This document shows, in pieces, positions 1 to 11,200 of a stretch of DNA of 64,000 bases. The notes beneath the pieces were generated by a model, which was not told where the DNA came from, made no database searches, and saw only the letters and a program-made list of their open reading frames with translations. The translations under genes and the position numbers were made by a program. Positions within the stretch are counted from its first letter, which is position 1; every line of letters begins with the position of its first letter. This DNA is from Yponomeuta sedellus. Taxonomy: Eukaryota; Arthropoda; Insecta; Lepidoptera; Yponomeutidae. The stretch is taken from positions 9,352,692 to 9,416,691 of the forward strand of contig OW203730.1 of assembly GCA_934045075.1 (NCBI GenBank), written 5' to 3'.

Positions 1-101
1 TGGGCTATCCGTGCCAGCGCTCTTTCCAACTGAGCCATTGGGCGACTCACCGGCATCAGTGAAACTCCGAACCTCTTTACAATATTCTCTGTATTACGTA
101 C
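1..101 (-). mobile_element. Family A tRNA-like SINE, partial (window edge)
   Basis: Minus-strand copy cut by the window start. It holds the antisense anticodon and D arms of the tRNA-like domain (GCCAGCGCTCTTTCCAACTG) and then the leader, ending at GTATTACGTAC near 101. The B-box half lies outside the window. No inverted tail is seen on the right side. It matches the copies at 6.1, 7.3, 52.4, 54.6 and 57.8 kb. Confidence 0.85.
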
Positions 102-1055
102 AACTAAAATGTATGTTTTGACCTGTTGCCGACGCTACCAATTTTCTTGGTACTAATTGCATCGGGCAAATAAATAACATTACAAGCATAATAAAACGTC
201 AAAACTTAAGCAATTACCTTTCCCGTAAACGTGAACTTTACCGGCTTATAAGCAATTTGTCATTTTAAGAGTTATTAGAAACACGATTGGGACCAACTAA
301 GCAGATTGTTTCCTCGGAAATGCATTACACAATCGGACCGAAATACCTCGCGGAATTTCGCAAAGCGCACCTCAATAACAACGTATTTAGATCTTGTTTA
401 ATTCACAAGAGTTGTCACACGGAATAAATTAGGTCCCTTTCGTCCTATTTAGGGCTCAACAGTAATGTTCACTGTAGAAGATCAGCTTTTCTGGCACATT
501 CCACTGGGTGGATTTTTATTTTATCCGCTGTGCAGTGTCAAATTTATGTGATTCATAGTAGGACTTTTTTTATTTAAAAAGGGTAGTCCTATTATGGAAT
601 GATATTTAGAATCCGGGGGGCGTTAGGGTGTTGGAGATAGTTCCTTACATTCTTACCATTCGTGGTAGCCTTTAGCAGGCAGGTGGTACTATCTAAGAAC
701 AACTTTTGCATTTTTCAACAACTGCAGCCCCTGCTTATGTTTATCGCGTGTAAGTATGTATAGGGAAAAGCGGGTGATCGTGCTCTTCATAAAGGGAAAA
801 CCCTCCAGGCAGATCGTATACCTGGGGACGGCCGGCCCAACTATTGTTAGTCAGACGTTATATTTATGGTATGTCATTGAAACACTTTGATTGCGCGATG
901 CAGGAATGTTGGAGTTTGTAGTGCGCATATGTAAATACGCTGGCCTGCAAAACTAAGTATCACGCTTTTGAAATTACTGGTTAAGTGCCCAAGATATACT
1001 TTCCAAAATAAGGACTAGAAAAAGAGTTTCAATTTGTGTATTAAAGGTCTATAGC
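102..1055. other. Unique AT-rich sequence, nothing recognised
   Basis: No open frame of note, no tRNA-like box and no terminal repeat was found on either strand. It separates the family A copy at the window edge from the RTE mini-element. Confidence 0.5.
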
Positions 1056-1064
1056 AGGTAAGCT

Positions 1065-1303
1065 GTGTGGTGTCGGCCTAGAGAATAGCACTAACCCAAA
1101 TTAAGGGTAAGGGACACAAACCTTGGGGTGGGCAGCAGCGCCCCCTGCAGTACAATTCCACCAAACTGCGATCCCCAACCCGCATGCCCAGCGTGGGGAT
1201 TATGGGCATTACCCCCCAATGATGGCACAACCGATGCGCTATGGCGCTCATTAGGGAGGGCTATGTCCAGCAGTGGACTAATATAGCCTGAAGAAGAAGA
1301 AGT
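1065..1303 (+). mobile_element. RTE-derived mini-element (family B), full length
   Basis: A short non-autonomous element. Its 5' block is GTCGGCCTAGAGAATAGCAC. Its 3' end is the last codons and 3' tail of an RTE-type LINE: GGCTATGTCCAGCAGTGG encodes GYVQQW, followed by a stop and (GAA)n. It is flanked by a perfect 9-bp target-site duplication, AGGTAAGCT, at 1056-1064 and 1304-1312. Sister copies lie at 14.1, 26.8, 38.9, 42.0, 50.5 and 55.2 kb. The coding strand of the RTE tail sets the orientation. RTE machinery presumably mobilised it; that is inferred from the shared 3' end. Confidence 0.85.
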
Positions 1304-1312
1304 AGGTAAGCT

Positions 1313-4300
1313 TCTTTTAAGACATAGCTGAAAAAAAAACTCAATTTTATAAGGTACATTAAGTAAAACAAAATTAAAACCTTAAGGACTTAGTTTTGCA
1401 GGTCAGTGTATTAGCAGTCTCTCTTCTGCCAATAATAAAGTAACAACGAAAGAATGTAAAATACAACAGTTAGGCTAAACTCTACGTGTCAAAAAACCAC
1501 GAAATGAATAGTGCGTTCATTGCCGAGTTAAAGTTCTGCAGAGAACGTTATAATGGCGAACGGCCTTACAGCATTCCTTAACAGGTTAGATTGGATCACA
1601 TTGTGCCTAACCTCAGCTCTGATCCGATTGCGACAAAGAATTCTCTTTAGCGGGCTGTTAAACGATTGGTATCCTCGATTGAGGAGGTGAGAGTAGCTTT
1701 ACAAAATACTGAGAATTTCTTTCGCTTTAGTCATGATTCTAAAATCATCTCGGCCGGGACATGTCTGCATTAGGTATGTTCTGTTTTATCTACGCATTTC
1801 TAATCGGGTAATTTTTTTGTCCAATTTTGGTGTCAACATTCCTCGTGGTGTAATTTTGGTGCTATTATGCTTGTCCTAATTCGACTTTGCTTTTACCATT
1901 ACCGCGTTGAAGTGTCCTATAGAAATTCCGATGGAGGAATGTGTGTTGTATCTCCAGTTGAGTAATATTCTGTTGAAGTAACATTTGTGCGGTCGTGTAC
2001 AGTTATTGTTGGGTTCGCTATAACACTCGGAGAGTCTAGTCATAAAAGTTATCTTAACTATCGCCCTGTACATTGGAGCGGTGAGGGCAGGGTCTTTTTG
2101 TCTCATTTTCTTCAGATTGTATCTCTCTTCCAGTTCAGTTTACTGTAGGTACTTTTTGTTGTAACGGGTCTTCGTCGTTTTAGGGCTTAAGTTGGACGAG
2201 AATCCCTTTTAATTTCACTATGGTCTTTTAATATTTTCAAACCCTACTTTTATGTCTACGCTAACAAGAAGGCTTGAGAATAAAAACCGTTCTTTTTTTG
2301 AGTAAATCTTGTAGCTGCATGAACGATTACCTACACTACGCACGCTTATATATATGAGTTTTTAGTTTTACAAAACAAGCTTTAATTAATCTAGCGTCAG
2401 TTAAAATGTGTTCAACAAACGGGCGCCCAATTAATTTCATAATCACGTAGTGACTTGCAACTTGCAAGTCCCTTTCAATATTGAACTGTTTGTTTTAGGC
2501 AAGTCCGCCTACGCAACCAATTATTTTTACAAGGCGGTTCGTTGACAATATTATTTGTCAGTTTGATCTGAACACAAGACAGAACACCGATTTGTATTAG
2601 CGTTCTGAATTCAACTCTGTGCCTTTACGATAAAAACTATCCAAAGCCACGAACTCTTAAGAAGTCAGCGTGATTTTGAGCTACTCCCTTCGAACTTATC
2701 GTGTGTGGCACAAGAGCGAATATTAAACAAAAAGTAGTTTGTCGCGTCTTTGAAAGTAAACATGTATTTTGCCTACGCGTGCAGTAGATGCGCTGTAGAA
2801 AGATTAACGTCGTAAGTAATTATCTCTACGTAGGCAGCATCTTCCAATAAATTTAGCCTAATGTCACATTAGAAATAAGACACGTCGTGTTAGCAAATAA
2901 GCATAAATAAGTGGTTGTTAATCGCCCCTTTTTACGCCAAAATTTATTGTTAACTGCTTCTGTTATACTTTAATGGCCAGTTATGGGGTTCAGACAAGGT
3001 TGTTAACTTCACGACAGTCAAAAAAGGTTTCTACTTTTATGCATGCGTCACATGTGAGCCTTTCTTCTCTTCAAGTTTAAGGATCGTACTGTCGACAGCA
3101 CTTTAAACTCAGTTCAGTTACCGGCGACTTTGCAGCTAAAACGTTAATGTGCATACGACTGTACCCTTCTTCCTCTCGCAGCAAAACGATCTAGGTGCAG
3201 TTTGAAGCAAAGCTCGAAAGGACCAAAAAATCTTCGGTTCCATACATTTTAGTGTCGTTGCACTGAACGTTTATTATTATCAATGGCTTTTTTACAGCCC
3301 GCTGTAGAGCGGGGAAGTAGTTTTCTCACACACAATCTACGTTAATGCATTCTACAGTCTCTCTACTTACAGTCGACAACAGATCAACATTTTGGTTGCA
3401 GTCACCCCTAGCTTAATTGAGTACAGTTCACGGGTGCAAAGATAGACGTGCAGTCGACTGTACGTCTCTTAAAGAATAGTTAAGACTTTTTGCGGCAGCA
3501 AAATAATTGACGGTAAATCAATGGCTCTCCGCAGCTTCCACTCAGTCCATTAATCCTTAACGGATTCTCCGCCATGAGGTTTACGAGTTCAATGAAGCAG
3601 TCAATGTAGGAAAAAAGTATAAAACTTAATTGGGCTTAGAGCTGTGCTTAGATTTTTACTTGCCCTAACTAGTTGTAAAAACCCCTGATGCGACTCAACT
3701 TCGTGATGAAATTGACGGAATGGCATCTTCGCCGGCTCGGTGACGCAACGCCTCGAGTTTTTGTCCCTCTCTGCCTTGACACGTTCGAAAGCGCTATCTC
3801 GCTCTATCTTGACGTGTAACTGTTGCACGTCTTGATTGGTGCCCCAACCTGTCGACTGTGGGAAATTCATTTAGAATAATGGGCTTTTTGTGGGTTAATT
3901 AATGCAGTTGTAAGGCAGATCCCTTTTGTGGGGTCCGCCTGCGTGTCTATTGTTACCTGGGAATTGTGACTATTTATTTTAGGTGGCGTTCCACTATGGA
4001 AATGGTCAATTAGTGGTATTAACAGCGGCATTGCCTTCCACTAACTACTAAGGAATGTAGCATTAAAATTTATCTCGACTTCTAAAGCTAATTCTCAACT
4101 TCATCCTCAAATCCCGGCCTCCTTGTGTTAGACATCAACGCGGGGTAAGAACTTCTAAAACGAATCGTTGAATTATTCTGTAATGCGCCTAAATCTAAGC
4201 AGATAAAAGAACACGACGCGGTGATGACATCATAGCCTTATATTGGTACTAGGTACGTGATTGAGGAAACTCGAGAAATTCCTTCTACATGGCGTCACGT

Positions 4301-4827
4301 ACTGTTTTTTTAACCAACCACGAACGTCAAAGACAGTTGAAAGAAAAGATTGACTATATAGGAAAGCTTAAGCGATCCTACCAAAGAAGCTGTAGTTACA
4401 TACTACATACCTAGTACTGTTTTCGAAAAGAATTATGTCTTTTTTTTCTATTTGTAGAAACTATTTGCTTTAAACATGGCGCAATGGAACTGACAGCGCG
4501 TTCACGGTTCCTCGAGGAGTCTCGCTTGACGAATTGGCCGGTCGAGCGATGGACTCGCCCCGGACGAGCTAACAAACAACCAGACAGGGCTTTCTGTGAA
4601 CAGAATGACGAAGAGAAACGGCGAATTTAGAATCAAGCTACCGATGAAGGGAATGGGACGATGCGTGTTGATAATGATCTACTTTAAAAACGTGTTGCAG
4701 ACCGTCCCGTAACATAAACAGTGTACAGCAGTTTAAAAGTCGATATGCTGTCAACTGAATTACTTACAGTAGGATTTTTTTTAAGAAAAAAGGTTTACGA
4801 ATACTTAAGTTAAACTTAAATTAATTT
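1313..4827. other. Unique AT-rich sequence, nothing recognised
   Basis: About 3.5 kb without a recognisable repeat or gene. The longest open frame is 89 codons on the minus strand (3601-3870), predicted hydrophilic and charged in the middle; I recognise no domain in it and treat it as chance. No hairpin with arms above about 12 bp was noticed. Confidence 0.5.
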
Positions 4828-4985
4828 GTAGACTTTTAGTCCGGATCTACTTACGGGTGTTGTTATATCGGAAAAGTCCGGCCAGGTTTCGCTCCGATTC
4901 GCAGAGCTTAATCATGGTGAGCAGAGACGGAGCTCGCGTCGTCGGTTGCTCGTCTCACACACGGGCAAGCGCGCTTGTCCGGTTT
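4828..4985 (+). mobile_element. Foldback element (family D), one-sided copy
   Basis: Starts with GTAGACTTTTAGTCCGGATC and continues through the family D core (GGTTTCGCTCCGATTCGCAG). This is the same terminal sequence that forms perfect 36-bp inverted arms at 37.2 kb. Here only the left arm is present. The copy runs on into a CpG-richer internal part (GCGTCGTCGGTTGCTCGTCTC-like) shared with 16.86 kb. Class unknown; probably a non-autonomous DNA transposon. Confidence 0.7.
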
Positions 4986-4989
4986 ATGT

Positions 4990-6054
4990 TGAGTACCTAC
5001 CAATAGTGTCAAATTACTATGTTTTTTATTATTATTATTATTAATACGTTTACTACACCTAAGTATAAAAAATACAATGGCAATGTGGCGGACTTAATGC
5101 TATAAGCATCGTAAGTTTTTCGTGCCACAAATTTCCAAATTCAATATTCACAAAGTTATAAATACTAATGAAATACTAGTCACAATAAGGAATAATTAAT
5201 GTTTACTATGTTAATGTTAGTTGTGCCTATGTTTATGATTTAAATAAACCAATTTGAAATAAATGAAGGAAAAAGGAAAGTGACTTTCGGATAGCGCCAT
5301 CTATTGGTAGAACGCTAGTGCAATATGTAAAACTACGTTTATTCAGAGAGGAAAAAGGGAAGTATTTATTAGAAATCAATTCACCTCAATTTTTAGTAAA
5401 TGTGGAGAGACAAAGACTGGAATAGAAATAAACCAAGTAATTTTTTTATCCATCGCAAGATCACGTACATTGTTTACAAAAATAGATTACGTACACTGAC
5501 TTATTATTGATACTTTGTACGGAACCCTCGGTGCGCTTGTCGACTAACACTTGGCCGATTTTTTCTTAAAAAGAAGCCCTACCTTAACCATCTAATTTAT
5601 TCTCTTATGTCAATAGTGTTTCCCACATTTACTTTGTTCGAAAAGCTATCAGATTTCGTGTGACTTGTGTATCAGCTATAAATACCTTGCGGATTGATTG
5701 GTATCATAGCAGGATATTATTATGTAATCTCTGCTGGTCTTACATTAAGCTGAGATTATTGTGAGAAATTATAGAGAACAAACAGGCTTCAGACGTGAAG
5801 CACCCAAGAGATAGGTGGAAGGAAAAAAAAACAACGTAGGAAAAAAGCTTCCGTTTCCCTCCGAGAGCATCCCGTATCCCGTGCAATCCTGTGATTACCG
5901 CAAGTATTTATTTATTACTCAATCCGCGTTCTACTAGTGGCTTAATTACTTCGTTATTTTTTGTAAATGGTGTACGAGTACAGTTGATTTATCTTGACTT
6001 GTGCATTTTAGTAAACCAGATTCTAACCTCAAAATTTACTATTGATGTTAAAAT
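4990..6054. other. AT-rich sequence with (ATT)n run
   Basis: Contains a short (ATT)n run at about 5027-5045 and the motif GCGCCATCTATTGG near 5295. Related motifs occur in the 28.2-kb foldback element and at 45.5 kb. No gene or complete element is seen. Confidence 0.45.
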
Positions 6055-6065
6055 TAGATTGAGTT

Positions 6066-6434
6066 GAAAAACCTGTTTAGGGGCTAAAATTCCACACATA
6101 CCGGGACTGGAACCCGCGACGTCTGGCTAACCATGCCAGCGCTCTCCCAACTGAGCTAATGGGCGACTCACCAGCATCAGTGAAATTTCGAACCTCTTTA
6201 CAATAATATTTCTTAATGATTCGCGACACTATATACATAGTATATACATAGTTTAATATATACATAGTTATATATTAAACGGGTCAAATCGCGATTATTT
6301 ATTGGGTAAAACGTAATTATTTCCCGAAGTTTCGGCAGCGTTACTGTTGCCGTGGTCTCGGGTATTACGTTTAGCCTCTAAATAGGTTTCTAAAATTGTC
6401 CTTAGCGCGGGTTAGTGCATTAAAAAAAAGAATA
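6066..6434 (-). mobile_element. Family A SINE, 5'-inverted type, with a nested insert
   Basis: Flanked by an 11-bp target-site duplication TAGATTGAGTT (6055-6065 and 6435-6445). From the left, an inverted segment starts at GAAAAACCTGTTTAGGGG and runs through the antisense tRNA-like domain and leader. A roughly 160-bp family L piece (about 6208-6361) interrupts the leader. The leader then resumes at GTATTACG. After this the element switches orientation at TTTAGCCTCTAAATAGG and ends in the normal 3' tail, GGGTTAGTGCATT plus A-rich sequence. Same plan as the copies at 7.3, 52.4, 54.6 and 57.7 kb. Confidence 0.85.
6208..6361 (+). mobile_element. Family L repeat nested in a SINE
   Basis: Begins CTTAATGATTCGCGAC, passes ATTAAACGGGTCAAATCGCG and a core GTTTCGGCAGCGTTACTGTT followed by GCCGTGGTCTCGGG. 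Related copies lie at 22.9, 28.0, 29.9, 39.6, 42.9 and 53.8 kb. It sits inside the leader of the surrounding family A element, replacing a few bases of it. The class is uncertain. Confidence 0.7.
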
Positions 6435-6445
6435 TAGATTGAGTT

Positions 6446-7279
6446 CAGTTTGACTGGTTACTATTACACGCAAGTTCTTAGCTAGTTGGTGTCAGGTCAA
6501 AATCTGTTACTAGAAAATAGGTTTAAGGTTTAGTTTCGCTTTTATATTCATGAGTAATCTTTTATCCATTTTATTCGGTATAAGTAGGTTAATTAAGTTG
6601 TACAATAAACCTAAGAGTACTGTTCCTTGAATTTGGCCAATCTGTTACTTCATTATCATCAGTTCCTGTTATTCCTTATCTGGGACGCCAAACAGATTTG
6701 CATAATAGCCGAATTTGCACGTACAATTCATGATAATCTATAATTTTCGCGCTACTGGTTGCTTCCTGCTGAACTGAGTATATCCCGGACGTCATCTCTG
6801 TCCCTTTCACCATCTTGTCAAATCTGTTACTTACTACATTACATATTATACCTTTAAAATAGGTAAACCTTCGTCAAAATTGTGAGATTTCCGGGGTAGG
6901 AAGTTCCTTCTAGGAGCCCATAAGAACCTTCTAGACGCGTTTCTATCTCTACAGTCATTGAGGTGACTTCTTTGAATACGCCCGCGCATCGTATCATCTT
7001 CCTTGCCCTCCCCTCACCTCGCATCACAGCGTGCCCGTGGCTGCCCGTGCGACTGATCGTCTTTTGTTTGGTTAAACGCACAACATTAGAAAACTTTTTA
7101 GGGTTATTTTGTTAAGCTTGAACGTCGAGGACGTGGCATCTTCCTGCGTAAGAAATTGGTTCATCTCTATGTTTATTGTTAATGTTTGAAGTCTGTCCTG
7201 AGTTGCAAGCAATATGTCGGTAGATATTATCTTCTTGGTGATATAGGAAATTAATACGCCTTGATTGTATAATTTTTAA
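6446..7279. other. Unique AT-rich sequence, nothing recognised
   Basis: One 75-codon minus-strand open frame (6854-7081) has no recognisable domain. No repeat family seen elsewhere in the window matches this stretch. Confidence 0.45.
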
Positions 7280-7290
7280 CATACACATCT

Positions 7291-7550
7291 TTAAAAACCT
7301 ATTTAGAGGCTAAAAATTTCACCCATGCCGGGATTCGAACCCGCAACCTCTGGCTATCCGTGCCAGCGCTCTACCAATTGAGCCAATGGGCGACTCACGG
7401 CATCTGTGACATTTCGAACCACTTTACACTATTCTCTGTATTACGGTTGCGGGTTCGAATCCCGGCATGAGTGAAATTTTTAGCCTCTAAATAGGTATTT
7501 ATATTTGTCCTTAGCACGGGTTAGTGCATTTAAAATAAAAATAGTATAAT
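7291..7550 (-). mobile_element. Family A SINE, palindromic 5'-inverted insertion
   Basis: Target-site duplication CATACACATCT at 7280-7290 and 7551-7561. The left arm begins TTAAAAACCTATTTAGAGGC and carries the whole antisense tRNA-like domain and the leader to GTATTACG (about 7446). The sense strand then resumes abruptly inside the T arm (GTTGCGGGTTCGAATCCC) and runs through GCCTCTAAATAGG to the A-rich tail ending AAAATAGTATAAT. The two orientations overlap by some 60 bp, so the insertion can fold into a hairpin. Confidence 0.9.
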
Positions 7551-7563
7551 CATACACATCTGT

Positions 7564-7810
7564 TAATATTATTTTTAATGCACTAACCCTAACTGCAAAG
7601 TAAGTACTCGGGGCTGCACGTGATACAAATTACTTCAGCCAGATGTCACTGCCTGTACGTAATACAGAGAATGTTGTAAAGAGGTTCGAAATTTCACGCC
7701 GGTGAGTCACCCATTAGCTCAGTTGGTAAGAGCGCTGGCACGGATAGCCAGAGGTCGCGGGTTCGAATCCCGGCATTGGTGGAATTCTTAGCCTCTAACT
7801 AGGTTTTTAA
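7564..7810 (+). mobile_element. Family A SINE, 5'-inverted insertion beside the previous one
   Basis: Flanked by TACACATCTGT (7553-7563) and TACACAACTGT (7811-7821), 10 of 11 identical. The left 27 bp are the inverted 3' tail (TTTTTAATGCACTAACCCT). The element then switches at 7590/7591 to the sense leader, the tRNA-like domain (about 7709-7781) and the internal end GGTTTTTAA. Read on the minus strand this is the same order as in the other five inverted copies. Its target overlaps the right target duplication of the neighbouring copy, so one inserted next to the other. Confidence 0.85.
7709..7781 (+). other. tRNA-like domain of family A (best-preserved single copy)
   Basis: A 73-nt cloverleaf-like region. 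The acceptor arm ACCCATT faces CATTGGT. The D arm has A-box-like TAGCTCAGTTGG. The anticodon arm is CTGGC-ACGGATA-GCCAG, a perfect 5-bp stem with a 7-base loop. The T arm has a perfect B box, GGTTCGAATCC. Position 33 is C instead of the near-universal T, and the outermost T-stem pair is G:G. It is therefore a tRNA-derived SINE domain and not a functional tRNA gene. Confidence 0.8.
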
Positions 7811-8031
7811 TACACAACTGTGTACGAAACTAGAAGTTTACTTATTAAAATAAAAAAAATAGACACATAATACCTGCTACGACAAAGTCCAGTAGATGTT
7901 TCGTTTTTTCACACAGCTGTATACCTTAAAATTAATGCGCTGATATAAGCTTTAGATACAATTTCTAACTTTCTAAAGGCTAAGAAAAAGAAATATTTTT
8001 TTATTACACGTAGCGTATTAAACCTCTTACG

Positions 8032-8286
8032 AAAGAAGTAAATTTTTAAGTTTACGAACTTCGCCGCGAAGTTTCTTTACAATCTGATACCTATAATTAA
8101 GATAGCTGCAGACTTTTACACCAACGGTTATTGACATCTTACTATTAACCGTGCAAAAGAAGTCAATTTTCAAATTTACGAACTTCGCCGCCAAGTTTGG
8201 CTAAAGTTATTTTCTATACAGTCTGATACATTTAATTACGATAGCTGCAGATTTTTACACCAACGGTTATTGACATCTTCCTATTG
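8032..8286. repeat. Diverged tandem duplication, about 125 bp unit
   Basis: Two head-to-tail copies (about 8032-8146 and 8156-8286). Both contain TTTACGAACTTCGCCGC near the start, GATAGCTGCAGA in the middle and CACCAACGGTTATTGACATC at the end. The second has a short extra segment (GGCTAAAGTTATTTTCTATA). Function unknown. Confidence 0.85.
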
Positions 8287-8289
8287 TGT

Positions 8290-11200
8290 TGTGACTTATT
8301 AATTCCATTTTGATCTTCGACCTTCTAATTCAAAAAGGCGTGTAACATTAACATTTAACGGTTCCATCTGAATAAGCTTACACATCCTAATTAAGATCCA
8401 ATCTAAAATTCTATTAATAAGCGTTTTGCCGTTCTTTATTATAAGAACGATGGTACCGGTTAGTCGATGAATCGTGGACGAGTATCAAAGCAAAGAGAGC
8501 GTTCGACCGTATAATCGATTTCTAGACACAGCCAGACTGGTTTTTGCAATGTAATAGGTACTCCTATATAGTAACCTCAGCACACCACTGAAGTATTTTT
8601 GTAATTTATTTGGCGAACAAACTTCAACCTACTTGTGTCTCCACAAGTGCCATAGTTATTCAAAGATCAATAACGAACTTTTTTGTCGCGGGAATTTATT
8701 TAATAGTTCTGTAACGTCTTGACTCTTTAGACATCCAATCCGGTTTTTACTAAAGTTTCTTAGCAAAAAACCGCCTTGTTATAGACGTATTTTTCGTTTT
8801 GTATCTAGTTTTATAGCTTTTTTTATTCGCACCGGCTTGTCAGTCACACTCATTAAGTAGGATATTGATGTTGGTTTTTGAACGAAAATATTTTGCCTCA
8901 AATAACATACCTCCTTTTAGAACGGAATTTATAGGCGCGCTAGCGCAAGCCCAAGAACTGTCATCTGTAACAGACAAGATTAATGATGCATCAAATCAGG
9001 CTTTCAATTCACATCTGGCCAGACCGGTGGATTCCCAAGATTTATCGGCCTTAAAATGCCGCGGAAACGCAATTCATATTAAAGTAACACACAACAATTA
9101 AGAACCTGTTGCCATTCGGTACCAAACTTGGCTAGAGATGAGTAGATGACATCAGATCCACGGAATATGTTTGCGACTTTCACGACCGAAGCCACGCCCT
9201 GTAATATTTAATCGTTAAAATCTGTATTAAATATAGGTAGGATCTTTAAATTCGACATTCCAACTTTGCATCTGTGTGATTGCCTAATCTGTAAACAAAT
9301 TTTAAAACTATCACGGACCTTGTTCCTTCCAGAAAAATATGACAATGAGTTGCACACGATTGGGTCTCGCCTTCCTTGTTCAATACTTTCTCTGATAGCC
9401 AAAGAAGTTCTCAGTAAAGATCTGTAGTAGATTGAATGAAACGTATTATTAGAAGTTGAAATGATTGCCTAGATTATATCATTATGCGTTGACGCACACA
9501 GCGCTGTTGCTCCCGGCGATAGACCCGGAACAAAGCGAGTTTTCGACACTAAATTGAGTTGTGGGTTAGGGAAAAAAGTCATTTCTTTTTTCCTACGAAG
9601 CTTTTATTTTGGTCAGGCGTGGGAATCTCTTGCGTTTACTTGAATTCCCAATTTTTGATACAAATTCTGATTCGCGCCCCGTGATGCGTGAAATCATGAA
9701 ATGCGTTGCGAGACGTCTTATAAATATTGAAAGAGATCGGCCTCTTAGAAGTGCGGTTCAGAAAATTTAGCACGTCTGCGTGGCGGTGGCGACTCAAGTC
9801 ATAATAATAATTCCTCCCGCGTTCCTTTTAAGGATTGTTTTGCCACAGTCAACGCGCGGTCCGTCATCATCGTCAAGCGAGCTTCCATCACGGCCATCCA
9901 GATGTGCGACGTGCGTATTCGACTTCGATTCCACCTGACCACAGTGAAACCTGTTTCACGACTTTGCTCTTTTTATTTTTCTTAATCCCCCTTATACAGT
10001 CATTTGTTTGAGAATTTACTTCGCCATTAGTGATGCGACGTGTCGAAAAAACGTTGGGATTTCGACCGTGGTGATTCGATTAACTCCCCATTACATTTAA
10101 GAAGCTTATCTGCCTTCAGCGTGTTTTTGACGCCCTAATCGTTTTGTCTTCTAAACGCTTCATTGCCGGTTGATTGCAGCAACGAACGGTACAATAAAAG
10201 TCTGCGTGTAATGTGATTTAGCTCATTCGAATTCACCTTCGTTTTCAAACCTGCCTCTTTGGTCGCTCTCGTGGCCCATATTTCACGTTTCGTTCCACTC
10301 CCACGGTGTCTCGCACTCTTTGTCAGCACGCGATTCAGACGTCACGCTATCAATCTAACCGGAACAATGGCGTACGTAAAGAGGTTCCGTTCGCAACGAC
10401 ACTGTAATGGTCTTTGCGAATCTTCTTATTAGTTAAATTGGATCGTTTATTCTGGGAACGAATAGTGATTTGGAATTATGTGTTTGGTGACTTTCGTTTT
10501 TGTGCGGTACCAACTGATGTTATAAGGCTTTGATTAGTGTCACCGTGTGAAGAATTTGTTCAGCAATCAAGACGTGCTCGCTAATACAAGGAAACAGTTG
10601 TCGGATTGTCAATAAAAGGCATAACAGAGTTATAAACCCGAGGTACCGCTGTTCTAACAGAGCGTATTAGTTCATCCGCCGGAATAAAATAGGAGTCTTT
10701 GTTTATGTCTCCCACGCAGCGTATAACGGAACGGTACGACCACGCTAAGGGGCAGGTAAAAGCGTCTAATTTGAACGGCGCGGCGGTAATGGAACGTGCG
10801 AAAATGTTTCGGTGTCACAGTTTAGCGTATGCAAATATGGTGTTTGTTTGTTATATGAATATTTCTTCAAACATTCAGCAGCTGCTTGACATCTGCTGCT
10901 CTACTTTGTTTCCTTAATAGGCACAGTTATCAATTGATCAACCTTTACAAGTCTTCCGAAACGTAATAGCCTAGACATGATATGCCGACTGTCGACCGTA
11001 AATAATTATTACCAACTATTAAAATATTCACAAATCTTGAGAACTGCGATGGTCATTAGCGCTACAAATTTAAGACTGTCACAAACGTAATTATGACCGT
11101 AGGTATTCGAATGTTGTAGCTTTTATAATGAAGCAAAAACGTTTTCAACGATTATCGCAGTTTTGAATGACAATGATAAACGAAAGAAGACATTTCTGCA

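Noticed and set aside
5027..5045. Replication origin or regulatory AT element
   Set aside because: Just a short (ATT)n run; nothing else supports a function.
7709..7781. Functional tRNA gene
   Set aside because: The cloverleaf is recognisable, but position 33 is not T, the T stem has a mismatch, the anticodon loop varies between copies, and it always sits in a repeated element.
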